Assembly: GCA_037043235.1 (NCBI GenBank)
Contig: JAWRVZ010000157.1
Span: 1,407,501-1,471,500 of the forward strand
DNA from: Rhodeus uyekii
Lineage: Eukaryota; Chordata; Actinopteri; Cypriniformes; Acheilognathidae
Length of the DNA stretch: 64,000 nucleotides
Direction of reading: 5' to 3'
Shown here: positions 63,590-64,000 of the stretch, piece after piece
Numbering within the stretch: position 1 is the stretch's first letter
Layout of the letters: each line of letters begins with the position of its first letter
Notes under the pieces: generated by a model
The model's input: only the letters and a program-made list of their open reading frames with translations
Databases searched by the model: none
Told to the model about the DNA's origin: nothing
Translations under genes and position numbers: made by a program

Positions 63590-64000
63590 TATCAGCTCAG
63601 TATGTGTGTGTGTATCAGTTCAATATGTGTGTGTGAGGGTCAGCTCAATGTACATGTGTGCATGTCAGCTCAATGTGTGTGTATGTCAGCTCAATGCGCG
63701 TGTGTGTGTGTGTGACAGCATTCATCTGCAAAACAATAAACCTTTATTTGAAGGGCTGCCATACATTTTGTTACAGGTTTTACTGCTTTTAATCGATATC
63801 AATGGGGTGAGAAATCTTGCAAAATAAAAACATAACGAAAAACAATAATAACGCGAAAATAATAATAATAACGATGAAAATAAATCAAAAATAAACATTA
63901 AACTGCAAATCTGGAAGCTACTAGAAAGCAATCAAAGATCAGCGTGCCTTAGACACATTAAACCAAAACCTAACGCTTTATCGTGGAAAATCATCATTCA

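Overview
The window is vertebrate nuclear DNA, almost certainly from a ray-finned fish. The evidence is short exons with GT/AG borders spread over tens of kilobases, a recognisable vertebrate gene, and introns full of teleost-type repeats (Tc1/mariner, Tigger/pogo, hAT, Harbinger, tRNA-derived SINEs, L1- and L2-like LINE tails, LTR elements). Nothing prokaryotic or viral is seen. I cannot name the species.

One gene fills the window. Nineteen coding exons on the minus strand, from a start codon at 63550 down to 2009, join in phase at every junction. They give about 608 residues that follow TTLL5 (tubulin tyrosine ligase-like 5, a tubulin polyglutamylase, also called STAMP) from its acidic N-terminus, through the whole TTL/ATP-grasp core, into the microtubule-binding extension and the start of the linker. 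The gene continues off the left edge, so the C-terminal half is missing. A well-formed 21-nt microexon at 2816-2836 may be an alternative coding exon.

Layout from the 5' end of the gene (right to left): the start exon lies directly beside a (CA)n tract (63492-63580). Exons 2-8 are clustered at 57.4-61.1 kb around an L2-like LINE tail. Exons 9-11 lie at 48.4-53.5 kb with a SINE and a Tigger element between 9 and 10. A 21-kb intron (27.4-48.5 kb) holds a 3.8-kb array of a 53-bp unit inside a TIR element, a 2.5-kb array of a 41/46-bp unit, a second TIR element that carries two units of that same array, a decayed Harbinger transposon, a hAT MITE and SINEs. Exons 12-14 lie at 20.5-27.4 kb with a foldback element, a TTAA-flanked CpG-rich element and a Tc1 copy. 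The 9-kb intron between exons 14 and 15 holds an L1 tail interrupted by a short LTR retrotransposon, then a solo LTR, a hAT MITE and Tigger copies. Exons 15-19 lie at 2.0-11.4 kb around a second Tc1 copy (nested in another element) and two Tigger copies.

No second host gene, RNA gene or CRISPR array is supported. I found no new biological system. The most unusual content is the pair of tandem arrays tied to related TIR elements, the nested LTR/L1 locus with intact target-site duplications, the possible microexon, and an unidentified protein relic near 26.5 kb. All repeat calls rest on visible termini, duplications and translated motifs; no database search was run.
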